DNA of 64,000 bases from Chitinophaga niabensis (GCF_039545795.1 NZ_CP154260.1:5275001-5339000); one strand, 5' to 3'; shown: positions 42,114 through 52,083, counted from the stretch's first letter. Numbers and translations: made by a program. Notes: generated from the letters alone by a model not told the origin.

Positions 42114-43619
42114 ATGAAGAAAATACTTTTCGTTCTGGCAGCCGCGCTGATAACAGGCTGTTATAAAGACCTCGGGAATTATTCCTATAAAGAGATCAAC
42201 GATATTGCCATCAGCAATATAGCTCCTCAATACACCATGATGTTCAAGGATACACTGCGTATCAAACCAAAGCTGGACTTCCTGCTGGACAAAGCAGATA
42301 CCGGCAGGTATGCATACGAATGGATCATCTTTTTCCTGGACGATGTTGGTGAAAATAATAATAAGCTGATCGCAACTACCAGGGACCTCGAATATGAGGT
42401 CACTGCCAAAGTAGGGAAATACAAAGCATGGTTACGCGTGAAGGATAATTCTACCGGTGTGCAATACAAAAGTGAATTCAGACTGACCATACAATCCAAA
42501 GTCTATGAAGGCTGGCTGGTATTAAGTGATGTAAATGGAATGGCACGGATAGACATGGTGAGTGTATTACCGCCACCCATCGGAGAAACCATGATCACAG
42601 ACCTGCTCACATTTACCAACTCCGGCCTTGCACCACAAAAGGGGCCCCGTGCTATCAAACTGATGAATGATGCTTTCAAATCCAAAACCGCCCTTTATTT
42701 TTTAACAGATGATGGTGCCAATAAATTAAGCGCGGATGATTTCACCTGGCAAACCACCGGTGCTATTCGTTATGAAATGCTGGGCCCGCCACCCGCTGGT
42801 TTTGCACCAAGACTAATGGATGTTGCTTATGGTATGTATTGCATGATGTCAGATGATCAGTTGTATATACAATATCCCGTTTCAGGGTTGGGGTATGGCG
42901 TTCCGCAAAATAAAATGGCGGGTGTAAGCACGCCTGTTAAACTCGCTCCTTTCATCGGTAAGGCCAATTCCTCGATCTCCAACTGGGTGGTGTTCTACGA
43001 TGTGGAAAGAAGATGGTTCGTAAGGCTGGATGGCTCAAGAGATGCAGGTGTGGATTCTATCCCCACTCCTGCCAATGCACTGCTCAGCTATAAAACAGGC
43101 AAAGACCTGGTATACATGCAGAACGCTGCTTTTAACCTGAACGACATTTTCACCATTCTTAAGGATCCCGGCCAGCCCATATATTACCTGTTCCGCATGG
43201 CTGTTGACGGATACCCCAGCGTATTCCGCCAGAACCAGTTCACTAAGATCGATCAAAGTACCGGCGATATTGCCCATGCACAACACTTTGCAGTGGGTCA
43301 TGAACTGGGTTATGTATTATATGCAGTGGGTAGTAAGATCTATGAATATGATATCAATTATAATACCCATCACCTGATGGCAGACCTTGGAACGGAAGTG
43401 ATCAGCCGCCTGAAAGTGATCAACGTGGGAACTTCCAAACCGGAATACAAAGAATATACAAATGGCCTGCTCGTAGGTTCTTATGATCCCGCAGGCCCTT
43501 CAGGTAAAAATGGGAAACTGCGGGTATACAAAATGCCGCCACGCAATGAGCCCTTCCAATTGTATAAATTATACACCGGCTTTGGAAAAGTAATAGACAT
43601 GGAATATCGCACAAGGTGA
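42114..43619 (+). CDS. PKD-like family lipoprotein
   Basis: 501 residues, lipobox LITGC (Cys16), then CYKDLGNYSYKEINDIAI, the standard start of the PKD-like family that follows DUF4843 in many SusC/SusD operons. Residues ~20-130 make one or two Ig/PKD-like domains; the rest may be a propeller-like or all-beta domain (repeated strands such as GWLVLSDVNG and LLVGSYDPAG). Probable surface-exposed glycan- or ligand-binding component. Last gene of the operon; a terminator follows 84 bp later. Confidence 0.87.
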   Translation: MKKILFVLAAALITGCYKDLGNYSYKEINDIAISNIAPQYTMMFKDTLRIKPKLDFLLDKADTGRYAYEWIIFFLDDVGENNNKLIATTRDLEYEVTAKVGKYKAWLRVKDNSTGVQYKSEFRLTIQSKVYEGWLVLSDVNGMARIDMVSVLPPPIGETMITDLLTFTNSGLAPQKGPRAIKLMNDAFKSKTALYFLTDDGANKLSADDFTWQTTGAIRYEMLGPPPAGFAPRLMDVAYGMYCMMSDDQLYIQYPVSGLGYGVPQNKMAGVSTPVKLAPFIGKANSSISNWVVFYDVERRWFVRLDGSRDAGVDSIPTPANALLSYKTGKDLVYMQNAAFNLNDIFTILKDPGQPIYYLFRMAVDGYPSVFRQNQFTKIDQSTGDIAHAQHFAVGHELGYVLYAVGSKIYEYDINYNTHHLMADLGTEVISRLKVINVGTSKPEYKEYTNGLLVGSYDPAGPSGKNGKLRVYKMPPRNEPFQLYKLYTGFGKVIDMEYRTR

Positions 43620-43703
43620 TAATATAATATATATATAGATGCTACTCTTTTTGTAAGATCCCGAACCAACCATTTACGATTTAGATTAGATGAAAACCCT
43701 ATG

Positions 43704-43732
43704 GGGAGTTGCTTAACAAGCAGCTCCCTTTT
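43704..43732 (+). terminator. Terminator of the SusC/SusD operon
   Basis: GGGAGTTGCTT, loop AAC, AAGCAGCTCCC (one G-T pair) followed by TTTT. Confidence 0.9.
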
Positions 43733-43751
43733 AAAAAATCAGGCAAAAGGC

Positions 43752-43782
43752 TTGATAATTCAGCGTTTATTAAATATATTTG
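43752..43782 (+). promoter_or_regulatory. Bacteroidota-type promoter for the thioredoxin/DUF1573 gene
   Basis: TTG (43752-43754), a 20-bp spacer, and TATATTTG (43775-43782), a full TAnnTTTG -7 element. Transcription would start near 43789 and leave an untranslated leader of about 155 bases before the ATG at 43945. The region 43620-43944 otherwise contains the operon terminator and an AT-rich tract at 43620-43640. Confidence 0.7.
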
Positions 43783-43944
43783 GATATACTCACTAACATG
43801 TGTATAACCCAATTTTTCTGAACCCAAACTTAAGACATTGAATTAGTACCTAACCCGTTTATGGTTGCGCAATCTCCTCGCTTTTGAATTGTTACCCGTT
43901 GTATGATAATAGATTGCATTACCTGCGTTTAAAACAATAACCCT

Positions 43945-45015
43945 ATGTATCTAAAAAGACAAGTGCTCTTTCTGGCCTTTCTGTGCGCATTCGGCTGCAA
44001 TTCCGCCACACAGGATGCCAACACATCAAAGCCTATCCCCGATTCATTAATCGTCCATACCGGCACATTTGAAAAAGCCCTGAAAGAAGCCGGCGCATCA
44101 TCCAAACACCTGGTAACCATCCTCAGTAAAAAAGATTGTCCGCCTTGTGAGATATTGCAGGAATACGTGAAAAAAGATTTCGCCATACGCCGTTATGCGA
44201 ATGATTATCTCTTTTATCTTTTTGAAGAAGGATCGTCATCCAACTGGCTCAATCAGTGTTTTTACATCACTGCCAGTCCCACCGCCATTATTTTTTCTCC
44301 GAAGGGAGAACTGGAAACGATCATCAGCGGTGCCAGGAAAGACATCTTCCCTAAAGTACTGGAAGCTGTGATCAGCAAGGATACAGGTGCTATGTATTCT
44401 GGCAGCAGAACACGTGCTGACATTGAAGGCGCAGCACTTATCAGTGTAGTCCGCAAAAGTTACCAGGCGCAGCAATATGAGAAAGACACTTCATTCACAG
44501 CAGCACTGGAACAGGCGCATGCACAATACCCTTATTTCTACAATGCTTATCAGCTCAGCAAACGTTATGCTTTACAGGGAGATTCAGTCAAAGCCAGGCT
44601 GTTCGCAGAAAAAGCACTGGCCCACAACAGTCCGCCGGAGCTAATGTTGTACCAGTCTCTGAGAAATGAGATGAAAACCCTCCTGCATCCGGACTATGAT
44701 GCCACTAAAGAACCCCATATCACCTTCGCTCATAATCACCTGGACCTGGGCGCTTTTCCTGTTCAGCAAAAAAAAGAGATCGTGTTCACTTTAAAAAACA
44801 CCGGTCATAAACCCCTCCGGCTGAAAGATGTGATCGTTTCCTGTTCCTGCCTTTCCGTAGAGTGGCCAAGGAAAAATATCCCGCCTGGAAGCTCAGGTGA
44901 AATAAAAGCCACCTATAACATCAGTAAAGCAGGCAGTTTTAATCAATATGCCTATGTGATCTCAAATGCAGTCAACAGTGCCGAACTGCTTACCATCAAA
45001 GGACGCGTCAACTAG
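43945..45015 (+). CDS. Lipoprotein with thioredoxin-like and DUF1573 domains
   Basis: 356 residues, lipobox CAFGC (Cys18). Residues ~35-145 are a thioredoxin fold with the redox motif CPPC (SKKDCPPCEILQEYV) and the cis-Pro region TASPTAIIFSPKG. A helical TPR-like middle (~165-245) is followed by a DUF1573 Ig-like domain (~255-356; HITFAHNHLDLGAFPVQQKKEIVFTLKNTGHKPL...VSCSCLSVEWPRKNIPPG), which has its own conserved Cys pair. DUF1573 domains are common in secreted Bacteroidota proteins and may bind or exchange thiols with partners. A role in periplasmic disulfide handling is likely; the following gene encodes a six-cysteine secreted protein that could be its client (inference). Confidence 0.85.
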   Translation: MYLKRQVLFLAFLCAFGCNSATQDANTSKPIPDSLIVHTGTFEKALKEAGASSKHLVTILSKKDCPPCEILQEYVKKDFAIRRYANDYLFYLFEEGSSSNWLNQCFYITASPTAIIFSPKGELETIISGARKDIFPKVLEAVISKDTGAMYSGSRTRADIEGAALISVVRKSYQAQQYEKDTSFTAALEQAHAQYPYFYNAYQLSKRYALQGDSVKARLFAEKALAHNSPPELMLYQSLRNEMKTLLHPDYDATKEPHITFAHNHLDLGAFPVQQKKEIVFTLKNTGHKPLRLKDVIVSCSCLSVEWPRKNIPPGSSGEIKATYNISKAGSFNQYAYVISNAVNSAELLTIKGRVN

Positions 45016-45045
45016 TCATAATTATTCATCTTAAATTCAACAAAC

Positions 45046-45312
45046 ATGAAAAAACTACTAGCTGTTTTCATTTTTGCACTCTTTGCATTGGGTGCCGGAA
45101 ACTCAAGAGCGGAATGGCCTTGCGACGATCCTGAAACCCCTCCGGGATACATTTTCCCTGATCCTGATGATTGTACCGGCTTTATTGTATGTGTGGGAGA
45201 TCTTCCCTATTATGGTCAATGCCCTCCAGGCACTGTATTCTATCCGGCATTGCAGCAATGCGACTTCCCAGGCAAGCCTGGTGACCCTTGCGGAGAAGGA
45301 ATAAGCCTGTAA
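45046..45312 (+). CDS. Small secreted chitin-binding type-2 (CBM14, peritrophin-A) protein
   Basis: 88 residues: signal peptide (cut after NSRA, ~22) and then a single domain with six cysteines spaced C-x16-C-x5-C-x9-C-x12-C-x9-C, matching the peritrophin-A pattern (C-x13-20-C-x5-6-C-x9-19-C-x10-14-C-x4-14-C). The PPGTVFYPALQQCDFP segment is typical: G-x-x-F-x-P-x-x-x-x-C-D. Such domains bind chitin in insect peritrophic membranes and are rare in bacteria. The mature part has three predicted disulfides, and the gene lies 30 bp after a thioredoxin-domain protein, probably on the same transcript. A chitin-binding or surface-adhesion role is suggested; no catalytic domain is attached. Confidence 0.85.
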   Translation: MKKLLAVFIFALFALGAGNSRAEWPCDDPETPPGYIFPDPDDCTGFIVCVGDLPYYGQCPPGTVFYPALQQCDFPGKPGDPCGEGISL

Positions 45313-45592
45313 AATGAGCAGGAGGCTTGGTCCGGAGTAAAAGCTATGCTTCAGGGCCAGCCTCCTCAAAACAGCTTTACCCCTGCAAAATCACCGCATG
45401 AGCCCTAAAATGTCAATATTTTATGCCCCCATCCCCCAAAAATCCCTAATTTTACGAGCCTCAGAAAAAGGGAATATATTACTGCCACCTTGGCACAACC
45501 CTTTGTCCGGGCTTAATATTTGTCTATATTTTCCCTATACAGGCCTGCCTGTGTGAGGTTACATTTTTTTATACGAAATCGAAATTTTTAAC
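45313..45592. other. 280-bp intergenic region before secA
   Basis: No gene seen. A stem, GGAGGCTTGGTCC with GGGCCAGCCTCC (45321-45365, about 20-base loop), follows the chitin-binding gene but lacks a T run. For secA, TTGG (near 45490) and AATATTTG (ends at 45521) spaced by 21 bp resemble the TTTG/TAnnTTTG promoter with one mismatch in the -7. Confidence 0.35.
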
Positions 45593-48500
45593 ATGCTAGG
45601 TTTTTTAACAAAGCTTTTTGGTGGAAACAAGTCTGATCGGGATATCAAACTGATCCTCCCCGTAGTAAAGCAGATCGGCGAGGAATACGAAAAACTTTCC
45701 CAACTTAACATTGATGAACTGCGTGCAAAAACGCAGGATTTCCGCGCCCGTATTAAAGCTCACCTGGCTGAAACGGATAAAGAGATTGCCGCTAAAAAAG
45801 CTGCTGCTGAAAGTGAGGAGGATGTAAATACAAAAGATATCACCTATAGTGAAATAGATAAACTGATCAAGGAAAGAGATAAAAAGATCGAAGAGGTCCT
45901 CAAACAGATCCTTCCTGAAGCGTTTGCTGTGGTGAAAGAAACTGCCCGCCGCCTCAAAGAGGCCAATGGTGCCATCACTGCCAAAGCCACTGATCTTGAC
46001 CGCCAGCTGGCTGTAAAAAAGGACTATGTGACCATTGAAGGTGACAAAGTGACCTGGAAAAACTCCTGGATCGCCGGTGGAACAGAAGTGACCTGGAACA
46101 TGGTGCACTATGATGTACAGCTGATAGGTGGTAATGTACTGCACTCCGGTAAAATTGCCGAAATGGCCACAGGTGAAGGTAAAACCCTGGTTTCTACCCT
46201 CCCCGCCTACCTGAATGCTCTCGCCGGTGAAGGTGTTCACATTGTTACCGTGAACGATTACCTCGCCCGCCGTGACTCTGAATGGAATGGCCCCCTCTTT
46301 GAATTCCTCGGTATTACCGTTGATTGTATAGATAAACACCAGCCACATTCTGCTGAACGCCGCATGGCTTACCAGGCAGACATCACCTATGGTACCAATA
46401 ACGAATTTGGTTTTGACTACCTCCGTGATAACATGGTACACAGCCCGGAAGAAATGGTGCAACGCAAACACCATTTTGCTATGGTGGATGAGGTGGATAG
46501 CGTATTAATTGACGATGCGCGTACCCCATTGATCATTTCCGGCCCTATCCCCCGTGGTGATGAACAGGAATTCCATGCTTTGAAACCACGCATCCAGCGA
46601 CTGGTGGAAGAACAAAGGAAAGTGGTGAACGCCAGCCTGATAGAAGCCAAGAAACTCATCGCGGAAGGTAAAGACGATCCCAAAACCGGTGGTCTTGCCC
46701 TGATGCGTGCATGGCGCGGTCTTCCCAAGAACAGCGCCACCATTAAATATTTAAGCGAGCCCGGTATCAAAGTACTGCAACAAAAAGCAGAGAACTATTA
46801 TATCGCGGATCAGCAAAGGGAAATGCCCAAAGTGGACGAAGGGCTGTACTTCCACATTGAAGAAAAGAACAACAGTGTAGACCTTACCGAAAAAGGGATT
46901 GCCCTCATCACCGGCGCCGGAGAAGATCCAAACTTCTTCCTCATGCCGGATGTTGGCTCTGAAATAGCAGAACTGGAAAAGCTGGAACTCTCCGCAGAAG
47001 AAAGACTGCAAAGGAAAGACCAGCTGTTGCAGGACTTCGCCATTAAATCTGAACGCATCCACTCCGTACAACAATTACTGAAAGCCTACACTTTATTTGA
47101 TAAAGACGTAGAGTATGTGGTAATGGACGGGAAAGTGAAGATCGTAGATGAACAGACAGGCCGTATCCTGGATGGCCGCCGTTATTCAGACGGTTTGCAT
47201 CAGGCGATAGAAGCCAAGGAAAATGTAAAGGTAGAAGCCGCTACACAAACCTTCGCTACCATCACCCTGCAGAACTACTTCCGGATGTATCACAAGCTGG
47301 CCGGCATGACCGGTACGGCTACTACAGAAGCCGGTGAGTTCTGGGAGATCTACAAACTGGATGTAGTGACCATCCCCACCAACCTCCCTATCACCCGTAA
47401 AGATGCGGAAGACCTGGTGTATAAAACCAAAAGAGACAAGTACAAAGCTGTTATAGAAGAGATCAAAGGTTTACAGAATGCAGGACGCCCTGTACTGGTA
47501 GGTACCACCTCTGTCGAAGTATCTGAGTTACTGGGTAAAATGCTCACCTTCGAAAAGATCCCTCACAATGTATTGAACGCCAAACAGCACGCAAGGGAAG
47601 CACAGATCGTTGCAGAAGCCGGTCTGGCCGGAGCTGTGACCATCGCTACCAACATGGCAGGCCGTGGTACGGACATTAAACTCGGGCCTGGTGTAAAAGA
47701 AGCCGGCGGTTTGGCCATCATTGGTACAGAACGTCACGAAAGCCGCCGTGTGGACCGTCAGTTGCGTGGTCGCGCAGGCCGCCAGGGAGATCCTGGTACT
47801 TCTCAATTCTTTGTATCACTGGAAGATGACCTGATGCGTATGTTCGGTTCAGACCGTATCGCTTCACTGATGGACAGAATGGGTTATAAAGAAGGAGAAG
47901 TGATCCAGCACAGCATGATCACCCGTTCCATTGAAAGAGCACAGAAGAAAGTAGAAGAAAATAACTTCGGCATCCGGAAACGCCTCCTGGAATATGATGA
48001 CGTGATGAACAAGCAACGTACCGTGATCTATTCCAAACGTAACCACGCCCTCTTAGGAGAAAGGCTGTCCATCGACATTGATAACGCTTTCTATGAAGTT
48101 GCAGAGAACCTGGTGAACACCCATCGTGAAACCGGCGACCATGAAACATTCAAGCTGGATGTGATCCTGAACTTTGCCGTAGATACTGCTATAACACAGG
48201 ATGAACTGGCTAAAGGCAACATCCAGGAAATTGCAGAGAAACTCTATTCAGAAGCGACTAACAATTATCACCGCAGAACTACAGAAGTGATGCATGGTAC
48301 CCTCCCCGTGATCAAAAAGATCTACGAGGAACAAGGCCAGCATATCGAAAATATCTCCATTCCATTCACAGACGGCAAAAAAGGCATTAACGTGCTGGCG
48401 CCACTGAAGAAAGTAGTGGAAACACAAGGCCGCGAAACCGTAGCAGCCCTGGAACGCAGCATTACACTTGCCCTGATCGATGACGCCTGGAAAGAACACC

Positions 48501-48913
48501 TCCGTGCAATGGACGATCTGAAGCAATCTGTACAAAGTGCCGTATACGAACAAAAAGATCCATTGCTGATCTACAAGTTCGAAGCCTTCCAGTTGTTCAA
48601 ACAAATGAGCGCGGAAAACAGTAAAGAGATCGTAGCCTTCCTCTGTAAAGCGGGTATCCCCGGCAGCCAGGGAGAAGATGAGATCACCGAAGGCCATGAA
48701 CAAAAAACCGATATGAGCCGCATGCGCGCTTCACATCAGGAGTTTGAAAATGGCGGCGGCGCACAACAACAGCAGCGCCAGCAGGAATATGCACCTGCAG
48801 AAGAACAACACCGCCCTGAACCGGTACGTGTTGGACCTAAAGTGGGCCGTAATGATCCTTGCCCATGTGGTAGCGGTAAAAAGTACAAAGCCTGCCACGG
48901 CAAAGACGCTTAA
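45593..48913 (+). CDS. secA: Preprotein translocase ATPase SecA
   Basis: 1106 residues, the long Bacteroidota form. Walker A MATGEGKT is at residues 191-198; the DEAD-type [19 protein letters not shown], the helicase motif [12 protein letters not shown] and the regulatory helix [34 protein letters not shown] are intact, and the C-terminal zinc motif ([15 protein letters not shown]) ends the protein. SecA drives Sec-dependent export by ATP hydrolysis. Insertions in the N-terminal region (~65-90, [16 protein letters not shown]) and around residues 330-460, relative to E. coli, are usual for the phylum. Start [19 protein letters not shown] is canonical. Confidence 0.98.
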   Translation: MLGFLTKLFGGNKSDRDIKLILPVVKQIGEEYEKLSQLNIDELRAKTQDFRARIKAHLAETDKEIAAKKAAAESEEDVNTKDITYSEIDKLIKERDKKIEEVLKQILPEAFAVVKETARRLKEANGAITAKATDLDRQLAVKKDYVTIEGDKVTWKNSWIAGGTEVTWNMVHYDVQLIGGNVLHSGKIAEMATGEGKTLVSTLPAYLNALAGEGVHIVTVNDYLARRDSEWNGPLFEFLGITVDCIDKHQPHSAERRMAYQADITYGTNNEFGFDYLRDNMVHSPEEMVQRKHHFAMVDEVDSVLIDDARTPLIISGPIPRGDEQEFHALKPRIQRLVEEQRKVVNASLIEAKKLIAEGKDDPKTGGLALMRAWRGLPKNSATIKYLSEPGIKVLQQKAENYYIADQQREMPKVDEGLYFHIEEKNNSVDLTEKGIALITGAGEDPNFFLMPDVGSEIAELEKLELSAEERLQRKDQLLQDFAIKSERIHSVQQLLKAYTLFDKDVEYVVMDGKVKIVDEQTGRILDGRRYSDGLHQAIEAKENVKVEAATQTFATITLQNYFRMYHKLAGMTGTATTEAGEFWEIYKLDVVTIPTNLPITRKDAEDLVYKTKRDKYKAVIEEIKGLQNAGRPVLVGTTSVEVSELLGKMLTFEKIPHNVLNAKQHAREAQIVAEAGLAGAVTIATNMAGRGTDIKLGPGVKEAGGLAIIGTERHESRRVDRQLRGRAGRQGDPGTSQFFVSLEDDLMRMFGSDRIASLMDRMGYKEGEVIQHSMITRSIERAQKKVEENNFGIRKRLLEYDDVMNKQRTVIYSKRNHALLGERLSIDIDNAFYEVAENLVNTHRETGDHETFKLDVILNFAVDTAITQDELAKGNIQEIAEKLYSEATNNYHRRTTEVMHGTLPVIKKIYEEQGQHIENISIPFTDGKKGINVLAPLKKVVETQGRETVAALERSITLALIDDAWKEHLRAMDDLKQSVQSAVYEQKDPLLIYKFEAFQLFKQMSAENSKEIVAFLCKAGIPGSQGEDEITEGHEQKTDMSRMRASHQEFENGGGAQQQQRQQEYAPAEEQHRPEPVRVGPKVGRNDPCPCGSGKKYKACHGKDA

Positions 48914-48954
48914 TGTACCATGCAATAATTGCACGATATTTCAATAATTGCATA

Positions 48955-48995
48955 CGGAGTTACCCAGTTACAACTGTGTAACTCCGTTATGTTTT
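48955..48995 (+). terminator. Terminator of secA
   Basis: CGGAGTTAC-c-CAGTT, loop AC, AACTG-t-GTAACTCCG, then TTATGTTTT. A second small dyad (TGCAATAATTGCA) lies just before it at 48920-48932. Confidence 0.85.
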
Positions 48996-49009
48996 AAGAA
49001 AAACCCGCT

Positions 49010-49663
49010 ATGAAATTAAACCGCTACATAGACCATACGGTATTGAAACCCACTACCACCCTGGAGGATCTTAAAAAACTCTGCATGGAAGCTGTAGAAT
49101 ATGATTTTGCAGCCGTTTGCGTTCCCCCTCCTTTCGTTAAACTCGCTAAAACATTTGTAGGTAATACCAGCACCAAAGTGGCCACCGTTATAGGTTTCCC
49201 TTTCGGTTATTCCGCTATTGAAGCAAAAGTGGCGGAAAGCGTATTGTCTATTATTGACGAGGCAGATGAACTGGACATGGTGGCCAATATCCTGGCTATC
49301 CGCAATGGGGACTGGGGTTACGTGGAAAAAGAGATCGGCACTATTATGCCCCTGATCCGGAATAAGCAGAAGGTGATCAAGGTAATTATTGAAAGTGGCA
49401 TATTATTGGAGGAAGAGATCATTAAATGCTGCGAATTATATGCAAAATACGGGGTGGACTTCGTTAAAACGTCCACCGGGTATGCTGAAAAAGGGGCCAG
49501 TGTGGAAGCTGTGGCATTAATGCGTAAACATTTACCTGCGAATATTCAAATAAAGGCTTCGGGAGGGATTCGTACCTTTGCCTTTGCGCAGGAACTGATA
49601 ACTGCCGGCGCTACCCGTATCGGGGCCAGCGCCAGTGTAGAGATCATGAAACAGGCACTTTAA
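49010..49663 (+). CDS. deoC: Deoxyribose-phosphate aldolase
   Basis: 217 residues, TIM barrel. IDHTVLKPTTTLEDL at the start, EAVEYDFAAVCVPP, VIGFPFGYS, the DELDMVANI segment, VKVIIESG and VDFVKTSTGYAEKGAS (Schiff-base Lys in VKTSTG) identify DeoC, which cleaves 2-deoxyribose 5-phosphate to acetaldehyde and glyceraldehyde 3-phosphate in deoxynucleoside salvage. The SGGIRTF phosphate-binding loop is intact. Upstream is the secA terminator; the next gene starts 26 bp later. Confidence 0.97.
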   Translation: MKLNRYIDHTVLKPTTTLEDLKKLCMEAVEYDFAAVCVPPPFVKLAKTFVGNTSTKVATVIGFPFGYSAIEAKVAESVLSIIDEADELDMVANILAIRNGDWGYVEKEIGTIMPLIRNKQKVIKVIIESGILLEEEIIKCCELYAKYGVDFVKTSTGYAEKGASVEAVALMRKHLPANIQIKASGGIRTFAFAQELITAGATRIGASASVEIMKQAL

Positions 49664-49689
49664 CAGACGGAAAAACAAACGATTTATAT

Positions 49690-50112
49690 ATGCTCTATAG
49701 AACAGGCTGTTTATTTCTTTTGATGCTCGCTGCGGTTACCGTACGGGCACAGGATAGCGCCAATGCGGGAAGCATTAAAGTATCAAAGGACAGCCGGATA
49801 GACGTGCTGATCAAAAAACAGATCTATATTAATACCCTCGCCATCCGCAACCAACCCGGGTTCCGCGTACAGGTATTTTCCAGCAACAAAAGGAACGATG
49901 CCAATGAGGCCAAAGCCAAAGTGATGCAATTGTTCCCCGAATACCGTACTTACCTGGACTTCCAGGCACCTTATTTTAAAGTACGCATAGGGGATTTCAA
50001 ATCCCGTGACGAAGCATCCGAGCTAAGAGATAAATTATCCACCCAGTTTTCAGGAGGCGTATTTGTAGTGCCGGCTATTATCAACGTGTCACCGGAAAAA
50101 GAAATAGAATGA
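49690..50112 (+). CDS. SPOR domain-containing secreted protein
   Basis: 140 residues with a signal peptide (VTVRAQ, ~21) and a C-terminal SPOR domain (~55-132): FRVQVFSSNKRNDANEAKAKVMQLFPEYRTYLDFQAPYFKVRIGDFKSRDEASELRDKL. SPOR domains bind glycan chains of peptidoglycan that lack stem peptides, often at the division site. The stop overlaps the next start (ATGA), so it is coupled to the M20 hydrolase. Confidence 0.9.
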   Translation: MLYRTGCLFLLMLAAVTVRAQDSANAGSIKVSKDSRIDVLIKKQIYINTLAIRNQPGFRVQVFSSNKRNDANEAKAKVMQLFPEYRTYLDFQAPYFKVRIGDFKSRDEASELRDKLSTQFSGGVFVVPAIINVSPEKEIE

Positions 50113-51284
50113 AGAATCGGATACAATCGCTGGCCAGGCAATATGCGCCTGACCTGATAGCCTGCAGGCATCATCTGCACTCCCATCCCGAATTATCTTT
50201 CCAGGAATATGAAACATCTAAGTTCATCCAGGCAAAACTGGATGAATACGGCATCCCTTACACAGCAGGCGTAGCAGGAACAGGTGTGGTTGCCCTGATT
50301 GAAGGAAAGAACCCTTCCAAAAAGATCATTGCTTTACGAGGAGATATAGATGCACTGCCCATTGAAGAAGCAAATGATGTACCCTACAAATCAAAAAATC
50401 CCGGTGTAATGCATGCCTGTGGCCACGATGTACATACAACAGTTGTACTGGGTGCTGCACGTATACTCCAGCAGGTGAAAGATGAATTTGAAGGTACCGT
50501 GAAAATATTATTCCAGCCAGGGGAAGAAAAACATCCTGGCGGCGCCAGCCTGATGATCAAAGAAGGAGCACTCGAAAACCCCAAGCCACAGGCTATCCTG
50601 GGTTTACATGTACTCCCTGCCATGGAAACCGGCAAACTGGGATTCCGCGCAGGAAAATACATGGCCAGTGCAGATGAGATCTATATCACGGTGAAAGGGA
50701 AAGGCGGCCACGCGGCTGCACCACAGCTCACAGCAGATACCATCCTCATTGCTTCCAACCTGGTGGTGAGCCTGCAACAGATCATCAGCAGAAATAATGA
50801 TCCCTTCTCTCCCTCTGTATTATCTATCTGTGCTTTCAATGGCGGATTCACCACTAATGTGATCCCCAGCGAAGTTAAACTGATGGGTACTTTCCGGGCA
50901 ATGGATGAAACATGGCGCTTCAAAGCCCATGAACTGATCCGCAAACAGGCTACGGAACTGGTACATGCTATGGGTGCTGAAATAGATATAGACATCCTCG
51001 TAGGATATCCCACACTCTATAACAACGAAGCCGTTACGGCCACTGCACGTACACTGGCAGAAGAATATATGGGTGTGGAAAATGTACTGGATACAGAGCT
51101 GCGGATGGGTGCGGAAGATTTCTCCTACTATTCCCAGGTGATCCCTGCCTGTTTCTTCAGGTTAGGCACCGGCAATAAAGCACGTGGCATCACAGCCGGT
51201 GTGCATACTCCCATATTTGATATTGATGAAAATGCATTGGAGATAGGAAGCGGTACAATGGCTTACCTCGCTACCCAATTCTGA
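50109..51284 (+). CDS. M20 family amidohydrolase (N-acyl amino acid amidohydrolase type)
   Basis: 391 residues. Metal ligands: MHACGHDVHTTV (His, Asp), FQPGEEKHPGGASLMI (catalytic Glu-Glu), GLHVLP (His) and, near the end, AGVHTPIFDIDENAL. The lid/dimerisation domain has KGKGGHAAAPQLTADTI. The family cleaves N-acyl amino acids, such as hippurate or acetylated amino acids, with two zinc or manganese ions. No signal peptide; cytoplasmic. Translation is coupled to the SPOR gene through ATGA. Confidence 0.95.
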   Translation: MKNRIQSLARQYAPDLIACRHHLHSHPELSFQEYETSKFIQAKLDEYGIPYTAGVAGTGVVALIEGKNPSKKIIALRGDIDALPIEEANDVPYKSKNPGVMHACGHDVHTTVVLGAARILQQVKDEFEGTVKILFQPGEEKHPGGASLMIKEGALENPKPQAILGLHVLPAMETGKLGFRAGKYMASADEIYITVKGKGGHAAAPQLTADTILIASNLVVSLQQIISRNNDPFSPSVLSICAFNGGFTTNVIPSEVKLMGTFRAMDETWRFKAHELIRKQATELVHAMGAEIDIDILVGYPTLYNNEAVTATARTLAEEYMGVENVLDTELRMGAEDFSYYSQVIPACFFRLGTGNKARGITAGVHTPIFDIDENALEIGSGTMAYLATQF

Positions 51285-51293
51285 AAATAAAAA

Positions 51294-51319
51294 ACCGTTC
51301 CGATGAAGATCGGAACGGT
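51294..51319 (-). terminator. Terminator between convergent operons
   Basis: ACCGTTCCGAT, loop (4 bases), ATCGGAACGGT; on the minus strand followed by TTTTTTATTTT, ending the ABC transporter operon. The plus-strand side is not T-rich, so it acts mainly on the minus strand. Confidence 0.85.
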
Positions 51320-51342
51320 ATGCATCTTTAGAGAGACTAGAA

Positions 51343-52083
51343 TTATTGCGATTTTAGCAAGTACGTTTTCATATCCATCGCCCTTCCATCCATCCTGATC
51401 CTCGCTGAAGTATCCAATTGCACAGGAAGTACGGTTTTGATATTATTAGGTGTTACGAAAGTGATACCGGTTCTTTCACCCATCGTAAGTGCCAGTGTAT
51501 CAATATGACTGTTGTCAATGAACATCACCTGCGCATTGGAATCCGTCTTTAATTGCAGTACAGGTATATCCAGCCCTAACAGCATGAACTTATCTGAACC
51601 CATCAGATGCAATGCTAATGAGTCTTTCTGAAGGACCCTGTTGATATTCATTCCACCAAAGGAGGAAACAGAAGATAAGGCAGGTGCAAAGAGGTGCAAC
51701 TGAATATTGCCTTCCGGAACAAAATCACCACGCACCAACGCTTTATCAAAGCGGATAAACAAAGTATCTCCCTGGTAATGGTATGTCAAAAGCGGTTTAA
51801 CGTTTGAAGGCATTTCCAGTTCATATTTACTTCTTTCACCCACACTGAGATGAATGGTCCGGTCTATCCAGCTTCTGCTGGTACGGGATTGATGCAGGTA
51901 CATCCGCCCGTCATATACAACATGCCGGAACTGTTTCAGGTCTACGGTTAAACGGCTTACCTGCTTCAAATCACTTGTAAGGTTACCGGCCTTCAATTGT
52001 ATGTTAAGCAATACATTAAAGAGCAGCAGGGTAATAATGACAAAGAAGACCAGAACAATAAGGAGTTTATTACTTGTTTTCAT
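51343..52083 (-). CDS. Hypothetical single-helix membrane protein with beta-solenoid-like domain
   Basis: 246 residues: one N-terminal membrane helix (~7-27, LLIVLVFFVIITLLLFNVLL) and an outward-facing beta-rich domain. The pattern of alternating short strands (SSVSSFGGMNINRVLQKDSLALHLMGSDKFMLLGLDIPVLQLKTDSNAQVMFIDNSHIDTLALTMG) resembles GIN/DUF2807 right-handed folds of Bacteroidota, but I am not certain of this. It is the last gene of the operon with the GntR regulator and ABC transporter and starts 23 bp after the regulator. Role unknown; possibly an envelope sensor or a target of the transporter. Confidence 0.65.
   Translation of the reverse strand: MKTSNKLLIVLVFFVIITLLLFNVLLNIQLKAGNLTSDLKQVSRLTVDLKQFRHVVYDGRMYLHQSRTSRSWIDRTIHLSVGERSKYELEMPSNVKPLLTYHYQGDTLFIRFDKALVRGDFVPEGNIQLHLFAPALSSVSSFGGMNINRVLQKDSLALHLMGSDKFMLLGLDIPVLQLKTDSNAQVMFIDNSHIDTLALTMGERTGITFVTPNNIKTVLPVQLDTSARIRMDGRAMDMKTYLLKSQ

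Noticed and set aside
45605..46474. 289-residue minus-strand frame opposite secA
   Set aside because: Antisense to conserved SecA sequence; Phe/Val-rich, without family features.
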